A model generated the notes under the pieces. The model was not told where the DNA came from. It worked only from the letters and a program-made list of their open reading frames with translations, and did not search any database. A DNA stretch of 16,394 nt, from contig CAMPET010000015.1 in the NCBI GenBank assembly GCA_946803715.1, forward strand, positions 593,794 through 610,187. The letters run 5' to 3'. The stretch comes from Beroe ovata (taxonomy: Eukaryota; Ctenophora; Nuda; Beroida; Beroidae). A program made the position numbers and the translations under genes. Of the stretch, positions 7,401 to 14,502 are shown piece by piece; within the stretch, counting starts at the first letter, position 1, and every line of letters starts with the position of its first letter.

Positions 7401-10400
7401 GAATATCCAGGTGTATTGAATTGGAGTTACCATGGTAACACACGTGGAGGGTGTTATGTCACCAACACCATGGTAACACCCGAAATAGCTGTCCGGTTAT
7501 TTGGTTCGGGCCTCCCTCGGAGAATTTAATAGGTTATTATCAGTGACGCACAGATCCCGATTACGATACGATAGTCCTGGCCGTATATGGACATTGAGCA
7601 GTTTGCAATCTGCACACATAGCAGTCCTAAAGAGGGAGAGAGTGGGGGTGGGATGATGTTGACTCCTGATGATAAAAACTGCGATATTTAATTCACATAT
7701 TGTGCATCACCATTGAAATTTGACAGAGTCCCAGTGCATTACATCATCCTAAATGTGAAACATGTTCTCCCACTTTAATTCTAGCTGATGGCAATGATAC
7801 AAGGGGACTGGTGGAGCTGGACAATGAAAGTTACAGCCGATCAGTCGATGATAGAGAGAGGTACCTACTCGAAATTATCACGCTATCCTATGACAAATTA
7901 TCACGCTATCAAGTATTCTCTGACACCACTTCACCCTGACACCACTCTACCCTGACACCACTCCACCCTGTTGTCATGGCAACTCACCTATCTGCACATT
8001 GTAACACTCCACCATTGCAGGGTGACCACTGTGTCTCAGCAGTTTGAAGATAGCAACTTCGTTCAGGAAGTTTCGAGATTGATAATGTTGCTTCTTGACC
8101 AGCTTCCGCTCATCTGATGATAGGTACACTGTTACCATGGTAACATGTGTTGTTGTTGTTGTTGTTGCTACGGTAACAAGTGTTTTGTTGTTGTTGTTAC
8201 TATGGATACACAGTACTCATTTTGTAGGTGTTGTTGTTGCTGATGTTTTTACTGTTAGTGTTGGTCGTGATGTTATGATAGTTGCTATGGTAGCTGTTTA
8301 TTTGTTTATGATAGGTGTATATTTGTTGTCATTGATCATAGTTGCTATAGTTCACCTATATTTACCAGTTTTTATGAGGACTATTCTTGAGAATCTCCCT
8401 TCTCTTATCTCCACTTCCTCTCCCAATTCCTCACTCCCCTCTATCGTGGACGCTTCTCCCTCTTCAAAATCTTCCCCTGTTTTCACTGTATCCTGCACAG
8501 GACACTGTGAAAATGATCTTGTGCAGCATAACTTGTTAGCTTGTTTGTGTGTTGTTTGATGATATTCTAATCCTCTTTTTAACTACTTGTACCTTGACTT
8601 TAGTCTGTATTTTCCTATCTCTGCATGTAACACAGACAATGTGAGCTTGAACCATGGAATATGTTAGGAACATGCTCGTTACTATGGCAACAATAACAAT
8701 CCACTTCCGTGATATCACTGCGGTGTTACAACGTTATCATGGATATTGGATACCAGGTTAGCACCAGTTACCATGGTTACTGTATAAGGGGTTATGGCGG
8801 CCATTAACTCGGGAACTGATAGACGTGAATTTTGGTTGTCTGAGTTTCTAATGGTCCTTGAACTATGGTAGAAGTTTCAAGACTATAGCTCAATCCGTTT
8901 GGGAGCTATCCTCAAATGCTCAGTCAAACTTGCATTTTTTGGGTGGATAAGGATTGGTTACCGACTACCAGTTACCACGGTAACACTGGATAGTGATATG
9001 TGTGTAATAGCATGTAACATCACATGTAATACTCACATTGTGTTGCCTCTCTGAGTGGAGGTGTAATGGTGTAACGTGCGTTACACAAGTTACCGTTACA
9101 GTAAGCATACTGACTCTCTTGCTGGATGGAACCGTGAAACCTGGGAAAACATCCTCACTTACTCAATATCCATATTTACCATCAATCTCTATAGTTACCA
9201 TCAGTAGTTGCCATGGTAACTCACGTGATATCTCTAGTCCTGGTTATATCTCCTGGTCTGAAACCTCCTCTCATGTCGGCATGATTCAAATATAGATCAT
9301 AGCCGCTGTCATTCCCCACCCACACTCTAACACTGCAATAACACTGCTTTTACTCATTTCTATTTAATAGAATGGAAAAGTGAAAACGTGTGCGTTGTTT
9401 TCAAAGAAATAAATTCCAGTAGTATTGAGTGAGGGCGTGTTTGTATGCACAGATCATAAGACAAACACAATTAGTGAGAATAACCTGCAATATTCAAAGA
9501 GGGACGCCAGCTTGGTTTTTGAGCAGTTTTTCTCTAGAGAAGACTGAATATTAATGTCGGATAAGTTGACATGTAGAACACATTTGTCCCAACAGAAATT
9601 GTTTTGTGGCTCTGAGGGAATGTTGATATGAGTGACTTACACCGTTGACAATCACTCGATTATTTCATATTTCACTCAAAAACACTAATCATCTTATTAG
9701 TCAACCTGCTAATAGGTGCGCGCTACCAGAAAAGCACTTCTTGTAGGTATTAGATGCGCGATCAGGAAAATGCGTTCGCGCGTGACGCGAATTGTGTGTA
9801 AAGTTGGCAAATTCTTGGATTTCAGTTCGACAGTGTGACACGATGTACGATGACATATTTTGGTAGTCTTGTAAACGTTGACACCACTGTACCTCTCACA
9901 TAGTAGCTTGACACCCCCTTCTTCTTGATCCTGATAACCTCTGATTCCTCTATAGCCCCTGATGGTATCAACCAGTTCCTTACTTCTGTAGCACTAACTT
10001 CTCTCATATCTGAAAAGAAGCGATTTCATTTCCAAATCTGGATTATTCTCTTCAAATCCCATCCTCAGGTGGGAGTTTCCCTGCAAAATGATGCTTACTT
10101 GGTCTGCTGATTTGACCATCCGAGCAGCTTATAAATGCGACACTGGTCGAACATTTGACTATTTCTATTCCTGAAAATTTTGTCGGATCCATTGTTACAG
10201 CTCCATCTTTCGGCAACCTGCAGTCATTGTTTGTGAATGTTTAGTTTGTGTGTGTCTGTGCCTGTCTGTGTCTGGGTCTGTGACTCTACCTGCATTTCTT
10301 TAGCGAGTAGGTAAACCCATTCTCAGCAAGAATCGTTTGCTTTTCCCTGGAATGGCATATTTTGAGAACCAGTTGGTATATGCAAACGAATTTGGACCAA

Positions 10401-10608
10401 TTCGATACCGATATATTGATTACTCTACCTTCCCCCAGTACAATTGTTTGCCCATGTCGTGAGATAATCCCTATCTGCTGCACTCACTTGATCTGTGAGA
10501 AGAAAATGACACTTTCAAAACACACATTAGAATTGAAAAAAAACAAGTCAGAAAGTGAGAATCAATAATCAAACCTGTCAAAAGGAGATAGAAAATTGCA
10601 CAAAACAT
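4143..10608 (-). CDS. TGF-beta/activin type II-like receptor serine/threonine kinase
   Basis: Sixteen minus-strand exons join in frame into 647 codons plus stop: 10575-10608, 10429-10492, 10099-10217, 9893-10009, 9485-9611, 9225-9332, 9037-9140, 8593-8717, 8366-8492, 7988-8113, 7299-7388, 6946-7024, 6519-6642, 4872-5013, 4592-4779, 4143-4412. Order: signal peptide (1-16); ectodomain with 9 cysteines and N-glycosylation sites at N28, N127, N140 and N161, closing with YCNGNLCN (203-210), as in three-finger receptor ectodomains; TM helix about 230-253; acidic juxtamembrane without a GS box; kinase from about 290. Kinase landmarks: REGRFSRIV glycine loop (296), K315, helix C E327, HRDIKTTN (410), SDFDLS (429, Gly of DFG replaced by Asp), YMSPELL (454), SDVYSMG (474), R579. 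The VGTTLYMSPELL...SDVYSMG layout is closest to type II receptors. It should bind a TGF-beta-superfamily ligand and act at the plasma membrane; ligand and activity are inferred. The ectodomain, about 210 residues, is longer than usual. Confidence 0.85.
4592..4779 (-). CDS. Receptor kinase exon 15: helix F-G region
   Basis: Acceptor CACCCCAG, consensus donor ATG|GTGAGT. Encodes VYQRELPQSYTHADILKLVV and HFKPSLKPP, matching the YQLPY...P...M..VV....RP region of type I/II receptors. It then carries about 16 extra residues whose DNA includes the dispersed palindromic motif at 4617-4630. Confidence 0.82.
4872..5013 (-). CDS. Receptor kinase exon 14: activation segment and helix F
   Basis: Phase 0 in, phase 1 out. 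Encodes VGTTLYMSPELLDCTMVISP, then LLNSDVYSMGAVMWEIG. It holds the P+1 loop (SPE in place of APE) and the structural Asp of helix F. The plus-strand repeat unit at 5153-5239 is a partial second copy. Confidence 0.88.
5153..5239 (-). pseudogene. Partial duplicate of kinase exon 14 cut by assembly gap
   Basis: Repeats the first 87 bp of exon 14 with only synonymous changes, including the acceptor, and stops at the n at 5152. The downstream intron is duplicated too (5014-5151 against 5240-5375). This is best read as the other allele or an overlapping contig end, not as a second exon. Confidence 0.75.
5341..6476. repeat. Three tandem copies of a 337-bp intronic repeat
   Basis: Copies start with GGATTTGAATTCTACGTCC at 5341, 5678 and 6224. 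The first is 337 bp; the second is 546 bp because of a 209-bp insertion, so exactly 337 bp without it; the third is cut at about 6476. A further fragment of the start lies at 5118-5151. Copies differ by several percent. One minus-strand frame is open through parts of all copies, but it changes amino acids freely. The array lies in intron 13 of the receptor kinase. Confidence 0.85.
5794..6002 (+). mobile_element. 209-bp insertion in middle repeat copy, possible tRNA-derived SINE
   Basis: Found by comparing repeat copies: sequence is continuous across CAT at 5793 and CCAAC at 6003, with CAT on both sides (a 3-bp duplication at most). The insert contains GAGAGATGGTTAAGTGC, resembling a pol III A box of Ser/Leu tRNAs, and downstream ACCTC-TCAAATC-GAGGT, resembling a T arm/B box, nested in CTCCG...CGGAG. 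No A-rich tail is seen. The SINE reading is tentative; a MITE is an alternative. Confidence 0.4.
6519..6642 (-). CDS. Receptor kinase exon 13: catalytic loop and DFD
   Basis: Acceptor TACATTTCAG, donor CAG|GTTGGT; phase 2 in, phase 0 out. Encodes IAHRDIKTTNFLIDDSG with catalytic Asp, Lys and Asn intact, and VLSDFDLSINLD, in which the metal-binding Asp is kept but the following Gly is Asp (codon GAC). Confidence 0.88.
6661..6935. repeat. 18-bp minisatellite based on TGACACCACTCTGT
   Basis: About 15 units of 18 bp (CTGACACCACTCTGTRCY type) with one longer unit near 6815-6832. Because 18 is a multiple of three, frames stay open on both strands without coding meaning. It lies in intron 12, directly beside the acceptor of exon 13. 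Shorter arrays of the same motif lie at 7920-7970 and 12287-12345. Confidence 0.9.
6946..7024 (-). CDS. Receptor kinase exon 12: helix E
   Basis: Acceptor TGTATTTCAG, consensus donor AAA|GTAAGT; phase 1 in, phase 2 out. Encodes LVKDVLVAVSYIHGFDVL, the helix before the catalytic loop. Confidence 0.8.
7037..7104. repeat. Four X-box-like palindromes in an 18-bp tandem array
   Basis: GTTGCCATGGTAAC at 7037, GTTGACATGGTAAC at 7055, GTTGTCATGGTAAC at 7073 and GTTGACATGATAAC at 7091, each 18 bp apart, immediately beside exon 12. Each is a variant of the RFX X-box consensus GTNRCC..RGYAAC. Confidence 0.8.
7299..7388 (-). CDS. Receptor kinase exon 11: hinge region
   Basis: Acceptor CATCAATTTCAG, donor ATAG|GTATTG; phase 1 in and out. 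Encodes RKTLFMKYYDRGDLKQYL, equivalent to the hinge and helix D of type II receptors (G.L..YL). Confidence 0.85.
7920..7970. repeat. Three 16-bp units of CTGACACCACTYYACC
   Basis: Short array of the same TGACACCACT core as at 6661-6935, here with a 16-bp period, in intron 10 beside exon 10. Confidence 0.8.
7988..8113 (-). CDS. Receptor kinase exon 10: beta3 lysine and helix C
   Basis: Acceptor TACCTATCATCAG, donor ATAG|GTGAGT; phase 1 in and out. Encodes KLVKKQHYQSRNFLNEVAIF and LLRHSGHPAMVECYNVQI. It supplies the ATP-binding Lys (K315) and its helix C Glu partner (E327). Confidence 0.84.
8366..8492 (-). CDS. Receptor kinase exon 9: juxtamembrane and glycine loop
   Basis: Acceptor CTGTGCAG, donor ACTG|GTAAAT; phase 0 in, phase 1 out. 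An acidic juxtamembrane stretch (GEDFEEGEASTIEGSEELGE) is followed by EIREGRFSRIVLIKT, the glycine-rich loop. There is no TTSGSGSG-type GS box, so a type I receptor is unlikely. An alternative acceptor 12 bp upstream would add four in-frame residues. Confidence 0.82.
8593..8717 (-). CDS. Receptor kinase exon 8: transmembrane helix
   Basis: Acceptor TAACACCGCAG, donor AAG|GTACAA; phase 1 in, phase 0 out. Encodes RKWIVIVAIVTSMFLTYSMV, AHIVCVTC and then CRDRKIQTKVK, a hydrophobic helix followed by basic residues. The codons for VAIVT are a copy of the dispersed motif GTTGCCATAGTAAC (8678-8691). Confidence 0.8.
9037..9140 (-). CDS. Receptor kinase exon 7: end of three-finger ectodomain
   Basis: Acceptor TTTTCCCAG, donor CAAT|GTGAGT; phase 2 in, phase 1 out. 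Encodes QQESQYAYCNGNLCNARY. The C-x4-C-N ending is the hallmark of the Ly6/activin-receptor fold, although the usual paired CC is reduced to YC. Confidence 0.8.
9225..9332 (-). CDS. Receptor kinase exon 6: ectodomain
   Basis: Acceptor GTTATTGCAG, donor ATCAC|GTGAGT; phase 2 in and out. Encodes VRVWVGNDSGYDLYLNHADM, corresponding in place to the C-A-x-W-x-N-x-S-G strand of type II ectodomains, and contains a glycosylation site NDS. Confidence 0.75.
9485..9611 (-). CDS. Receptor kinase exon 5: ectodomain, cysteine-rich
   Basis: Acceptor CATTCCCTCAG, donor TGCAG|GTTATT; phase 1 in, phase 2 out. Encodes NNFCWDKCVLHVNLSDINIQ, later KNCSK and ends with FEYC. Four cysteines and two glycosylation sequons (NLS, NCS). 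It keeps the frame between exons 4 and 6. Confidence 0.72.
9893..10009 (-). CDS. Receptor kinase exon 4: N-terminal ectodomain
   Basis: Acceptor CGCTTCTTTTCAG, donor AGAG|GTACAG; phase 1 in and out. Encodes MREVSATEVRNWLIPSGAIE and VIRIKKKGVSSYYVR, without cysteines. It belongs to a part of the ectodomain not usual in this receptor family. Confidence 0.65.
10099..10217 (-). CDS. Receptor kinase exon 3: N-terminal ectodomain
   Basis: Acceptor CAATGACTGCAG, donor CCAA|GTAAGC; phase 2 in, phase 1 out. Encodes PKDGAVTMDPTKFSGIEIVK then CSTSVAFISCSDGQ. An inner TTTTCAG at 10171-10177 would break the frame with exon 2 and was not used. Confidence 0.65.
10429..10492 (-). CDS. Receptor kinase exon 2
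   Basis: Acceptor TTTTCTTCTCACAG, donor GGAAG|GTAGAG; phase 1 in, phase 2 out. Encodes QVSAADRDYLTTWANNCTGG, giving the probable signal cleavage after VSA and a first glycosylation site (NCT). Confidence 0.6.
10575..10608 (-). CDS. Receptor kinase exon 1: start codon and signal peptide
   Basis: ATG at 10606-10608 encodes MFCAIFYLLLT, a short hydrophobic leader, then donor ACAG|GTTTGA in phase 1. A TAA lies just upstream in frame, which fixes this start. The donor is not ideal, so a different 5' exon remains possible. Confidence 0.55.
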
Positions 10609-11296
10609 TTTGATTTAAACTCATTCTAATCTCACTCACTAGGTTCAAGCTCCTCCTACTCAATGCACGAGTAGGCTGGAAGTCTACTGCGAGTCTCTGC
10701 CCAAGTGCGACTGCGGGGACCCTCTTTGGTCCCCCTATTATTAGTAGACATTGTCAGAGTCTATAGAACATGGGAGAGAATGTGGCAAATTCTGCCCCAT
10801 AGTAGGTAGAAGATAGCAGGTGAACCTCCGAATGTAATTATCCGATGGTTTGATGATGAACTTGTTTCATAGTTCAAGATCTACTTGAAAATACTGAAAA
10901 TTCGATCTGGTGGTAGCTTCTCCAGACTATTCTGAGAAAACCATTTTCCTCGTAGACAGATCAATCACGAGAGCTGGGTGATAGCCTCAATTTACAAACA
11001 TCATATACCCTGTAATTTCACTACCTAAACATAGGCTCTATACTTGGAATTCCCGCAGTCAGAACTCATACTCCTACTCTCCTCATCCGTGGTGCTTTCA
11101 AAACTCCCGGTCTTCGGAGGACACTGTGCATATCCTATACAGATGGACATGATGCATTCTCTCACGTTTATTCTACTCGAGGTATAATTTTGACAGCATC
11201 ATAATTCTCTCTCTTATGACAACTCTGAGTGCCTGATGTCTCGTTACCATGGCTACATGAGGGAGCTGTCACAGTCCCAGTCTTAACCTGCATTTG

Positions 11297-11298
<2 letters not shown>
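10609..11298. other. Region upstream of the receptor kinase start
   Basis: Presumed promoter and 5' flank. No TATA box is evident near the start. It holds the hairpin GGGGACC-CTCTTT-GGTCCCC at 10715-10734, a weak minus-strand exon candidate (11025-11150) and one palindrome GTTACCATGGCTAC at 11243-11256. Nothing else is recognised. Confidence 0.5.
11025..11150 (-). CDS. Possible small ORF or terminal exon, unrecognised
   Basis: A minus-strand frame from ATG 11148-11150 to TAG 11025-11027 (41 residues) reads GYAQCPPKTGSFESTTDEES then RSMSSDCGNSKYRAYV. A possible acceptor GATATGCACAG would start the exon at 11123. The Ser/Glu-rich composition looks like a cytoplasmic tail, but no partner exon or poly(A) signal was found. 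Chance is possible. Confidence 0.25.
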   Translation of the reverse strand: MSICIGYAQCPPKTGSFESTTDEESRSMSSDCGNSKYRAYV

Positions 11299-11328
<30 letters not shown>

Positions 11329-11355
11329 NCACACACACACACACACACACACACA
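11299..11355. repeat. (CA)n microsatellite with n at 11329
   Basis: CA repeat broken by a single n, so its true length is unknown. Confidence 0.95.
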
Positions 11356-11807
11356 GATAGCCGTGACCACACCCATTGAGAGTTTTAATGACCACTTTGA
11401 GCGCGTGGATTGTTTAAATGACGTGTCTAGATGCTGCTCCTTCATAAACCATGCTTATTGCTTGGTGATTATATCCGCATTGTGTGGTGCATAACCACGC
11501 CTGCTATCACCTAGTGATATTTCCTATATTCGGGGTGGTGTTACTGGTAATGGTTACCAGATGATCTGGTTACCTAGCAACATGAGCAGATTATATTCAG
11601 TCCTGTTCCTTTCACCCATTTTCACCACACTTTCAACATCATACCGTGATCCAATAACCCATCAAGTCATGTGTTTCAACTATCAGACTCGCTGTTTCAA
11701 ATCTGTTGACATGTCTTGTTCACACTGGAGTATAACGTGGTGATCAAACCGGACATTCCCCCCACAGGTTCTCACTTTCCAAATGTTGTCGCCATGACAA
11801 CAACCTA

Positions 11808-11858
11808 TGACGTCACTTTAATAGTTGTCATGGTAACCATATACGTTGCTATAAATAG
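11808..11858 (+). promoter_or_regulatory. CRE, X-box-like palindrome and TATA-like box cluster
   Basis: TGACGTCA at 11808-11815, GTTGTCATGGTAAC at 11824-11837 and CTATAAATAG at 11849-11858 are spaced as in a compact promoter. A short frame MMAAVNVFISRDECLIFL begins at 11871, too close to the TATA box to be a normal product. No confirmed gene follows, so this may be a chance cluster or the promoter of a non-coding transcript. Confidence 0.35.
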
Positions 11859-12168
11859 TTCAGTCTCGTGATGATGGCTGCAGTGAATGTTTTCATCTCT
11901 CGTGACGAATGTTTAATCTTTCTCTAGAATCATCAAGTGCGCTGCCAAGAGAGAGTTTTCAAATATAGCATCATGTGTTGACGATGATATTCACATGATG
12001 TAAACTATGTTCAGAGAGCTTGTTTAATGATGATTGTTATGGATCACCGTCCAAAATAGGCGCTGGTCTCTGTTGATAACGTGTTTTAACTACGTGTATG
12101 TGCGGTGAAGTCATGCTTTGTTGACAGTGTTGTAACTCGTGCAGCTATGATCAGTAAACACAGAGTCT

Positions 12169-12231
12169 GATTAACCTGGAGTATTTATACGAGTCTGTGT
12201 CACAGACTCGTATAAATACTCCAGGTTAATC
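12169..12231. repeat. Perfect inverted repeat, 31-bp arms, 1-nt spacer
   Basis: The left arm at 12169-12199 begins GATTAACCTGGAGTATTTAT; the right arm at 12201-12231 is its exact reverse complement; a single T separates them. It could form a hairpin or cruciform. Such perfection implies a recent origin, selection or an assembly or template-switch artefact. Confidence 0.95.
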
Positions 12232-12286
12232 ATTTATTTGCATTCCAGTTTTGATATGATAGATCTTGACCAGATTAACTCTTTCC

Positions 12287-12345
12287 GTTGACACCACTCT
12301 TCTCTGACACCACTTTCAACCCTGACACCACTCTGGACACCACCG
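12287..12345. repeat. Array of TGACACCACT units
   Basis: Four imperfect units of the motif that also builds the minisatellite at 6661-6935 and occurs singly at 191, 9877 and 14944. Confidence 0.75.
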
Positions 12346-13618
12346 CTTTTATTGTCTGACTCGGACTGGTCACTAAACCATGCACTGGTCTAAATATTCC
12401 ACAATTATGCAGGCCTCTCTGCGTCTGGGAATGCCCTGCTTGTAATTGCCGCATTGTATACTAAAACCACTGTGTCATGCAGGTCTAGAATATACGTCAT
12501 TCATACACATAGAGAGGGGGTGAAATTACGGGTTGAGTCTGACCTGCATTCCAACATTACGTCACACACATTACGCATTGGTCATTGGTGCGGCGTCATT
12601 CTTTTCAGACACTACCTATTCTTTCTCTCACTAAATATTATTGTATATTGACCCCCCTCTGTTTTGTGTGAAAACTATGTGCTCATAGCTCAGCCTATGA
12701 TCCGGCATTACCTCATGCGAGACACGCGCCTTATTGTCCAGTGTTACGTCACTTTTGACTCCTTCATAAATACTCCGTTATTGTAATACACAGCTGCGGT
12801 AGAGTAGAGCTATATTATGAGGAATGCGTCGTGTCAATACCTCCCCCTCTCGTCACTATTCTCCCTGTGACTTCTAGGGGTTCCTCACTCCTCTATAGTA
12901 GTAGACGAGGAAATTGGCTGCATTGTGTTGGAATTTGAAGTTTTTCGGTTGGAATTTGGGTTGTTTTCGAGGTTTTCGTAGCACTTATCTGGTCCACTTT
13001 CTGTCATAGAGGGCGTCTTGTACAATTCTCAGTCCTTTGCTTAGCCAGAGTAAATATGTTCTGTTTTTTAGTTTTGTTGCTGAGAGATGTCTCTGCAGTG
13101 CTGTTAGAATCTATTTTCAGTTGCGTCTAAATCTCCAATCAGATATATAATCCCCCTATTTAATTTCAAATCAGAGTGTCTATTTTAAGCACTTCTATTT
13201 TGAGCAGATTCCCGTTGAATTAGCAACTTTCACAATAATATACACAACTCTAATAATAGAGCTCGATAATCGTTTTTCCAAGCAAACACGGTGTAAGATC
13301 ATTCCCTAATACGGAGATTTCTGAACCACTCAGGGCAAAACACAATCTCTCCTAGCTCCATCTATGGTATTGTGACTCAGCCCCCACGCATACTTTACCA
13401 GTGTCACGCAGACTATAAATGATAGGGGTCACCCCTACCACCCTTATTTCACTCTCCCTCTCTCTCTCTCTCTCTGACAACGCGTTTTCTCATGCAATTT
13501 TGGAGGGGAGATAGGATATATTTGATCCATTAGCTGTGTTTCAGTGTTTTCATAGTGTGCGTAGGAGGGGATGACTTTACGTTAATGTGGAGATATTGGG
13601 GGAGGGCAATTAATTGCC

Positions 13619-14502
13619 ACGTGTTTCCGCGTGTTTCCATTATATTTCCACTTCTACTATAACTGTGTGTTGGGGGGGGCTGTGTGGGGTGTGACGATTA
13701 CCTCACCCCTCCCCTCCTGTATATAACATGTGTCCCGGGATTACTCCTTCATTAAATTTGTTTCAATACTGCCAGGTGTGTTCTCTACCTGTTGTCAAGG
13801 AGCGACGCGTGTGTGTTTTTATTAGTTTACAGCATGGCTTTCCCCTCCTCTCCCCAATTTCTTTACCTTCGAAAACTAGTTTCAGTTCTGTCTGGTTAGA
13901 AATACCCCAGATTCTGGAATTACCATCTCATCGTCTGACCTTGCCACCCAGACTAAGTAGGAAAGTGTCAACTATAGCTATCACTTCTCAACTCGCTATC
14001 AGAGATTCAGCGATTACTGCTCTCGTGGCTTGATAGATGTATCACGTGACCTCATGAGCCCCTNACGTGTTTCCGCGTGTTTCCATTATATTTCCACTTC
14101 TACTATAACTGTGTGTTGGGGGGGGGCTGTGTGGGGTGTGACGATTACCTCACCCCTCCCATCCTGTATATAACATGTATCCCAGGATTACTCCTTCATT
14201 AAATTTGTTTCAATCCTGCCAGGTGTGTTCTCTACCTATTGTCAAGGAGCGACGCGTGTGTGTTTTTATTAGTTTACAGCTTCCCCTCCTCTCCCCAATT
14301 TCTCTACCTTCGAAAACTAGCTTCAGTTCTGTCCGGTTAGAAAAACACCAGATTCTGGAATAACCATCTCATCGTCTAGCCTTGCCACCCAAACTAAGTA
14401 GGAAAGTGTCAACTAGCTATCGCTTCTCAACTCGCTATCAGAGATTCAGCGATTACTGCTCTCGTTGCTTGATAGATGTATCACGTGACCTCATGAGCCC
14501 CT
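13619..14502. repeat. Duplicated ~440-bp block either side of an n
   Basis: Copy 1 is 13619-14063 and copy 2 is 14065-14502, separated by n at 14064. They match end to end, with a few percent substitutions and small indels, including 6 bp missing from copy 2 near 14280. Both contain TGTATATAAC, a TATA-like element. The longest open frame of copy 1 (13728-14033) is stopped early in copy 2, so it is not under coding constraint. This is most likely two alleles or overlapping contig ends placed in tandem. Confidence 0.85.

Larger units (their letters stand above)
11356..13618. other. Gene-poor region with promoter-like clusters and a palindrome
   Basis: No gene established. A CRE, an X-box-like palindrome and a TATA-like box lie at 11808-11858; a perfect inverted repeat at 12169-12231; a TGACACCACT array at 12287-12345; ACGTCA half-sites near 12492, 12559 and 12747; a palindrome TAGGGGT-c-ACCCCTA at 13423-13437; and a CT repeat near 13452-13475. 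Open frames here are short and lack convincing partners. Confidence 0.5.

Noticed and set aside
8095-8559. A 154-codon plus-strand hydrophobic frame resembling a membrane protein
   Set aside because: It is antisense to kinase exons 9 and 10 and made hydrophobic by GTT/TTG-rich intron sequence; it has no splice or domain support.
10290-10477. A 62-codon minus-strand open frame ending at TGCAG|GTAGAG, first taken as an ectodomain exon
   Set aside because: Its frame has a stop just before the good acceptor at 10493, and it lacks a start or upstream partner. The overlapping shorter exon 10429-10492 in another frame joins perfectly to the signal peptide exon and to exon 3.
11294-11494. Plus-strand frame starting in the CA repeat and running to IAVTTPIESFNDHFERVD and beyond
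   Set aside because: It starts in a microsatellite with an unknown base. The downstream part reads plausibly, but it has no donor, no partner exon and no recognised motif.
13728-14033. A 101-codon plus-strand frame in the duplicated block
   Set aside because: The second copy of the block has an early stop in the same frame and otherwise drifts freely, so coding constraint is unlikely.
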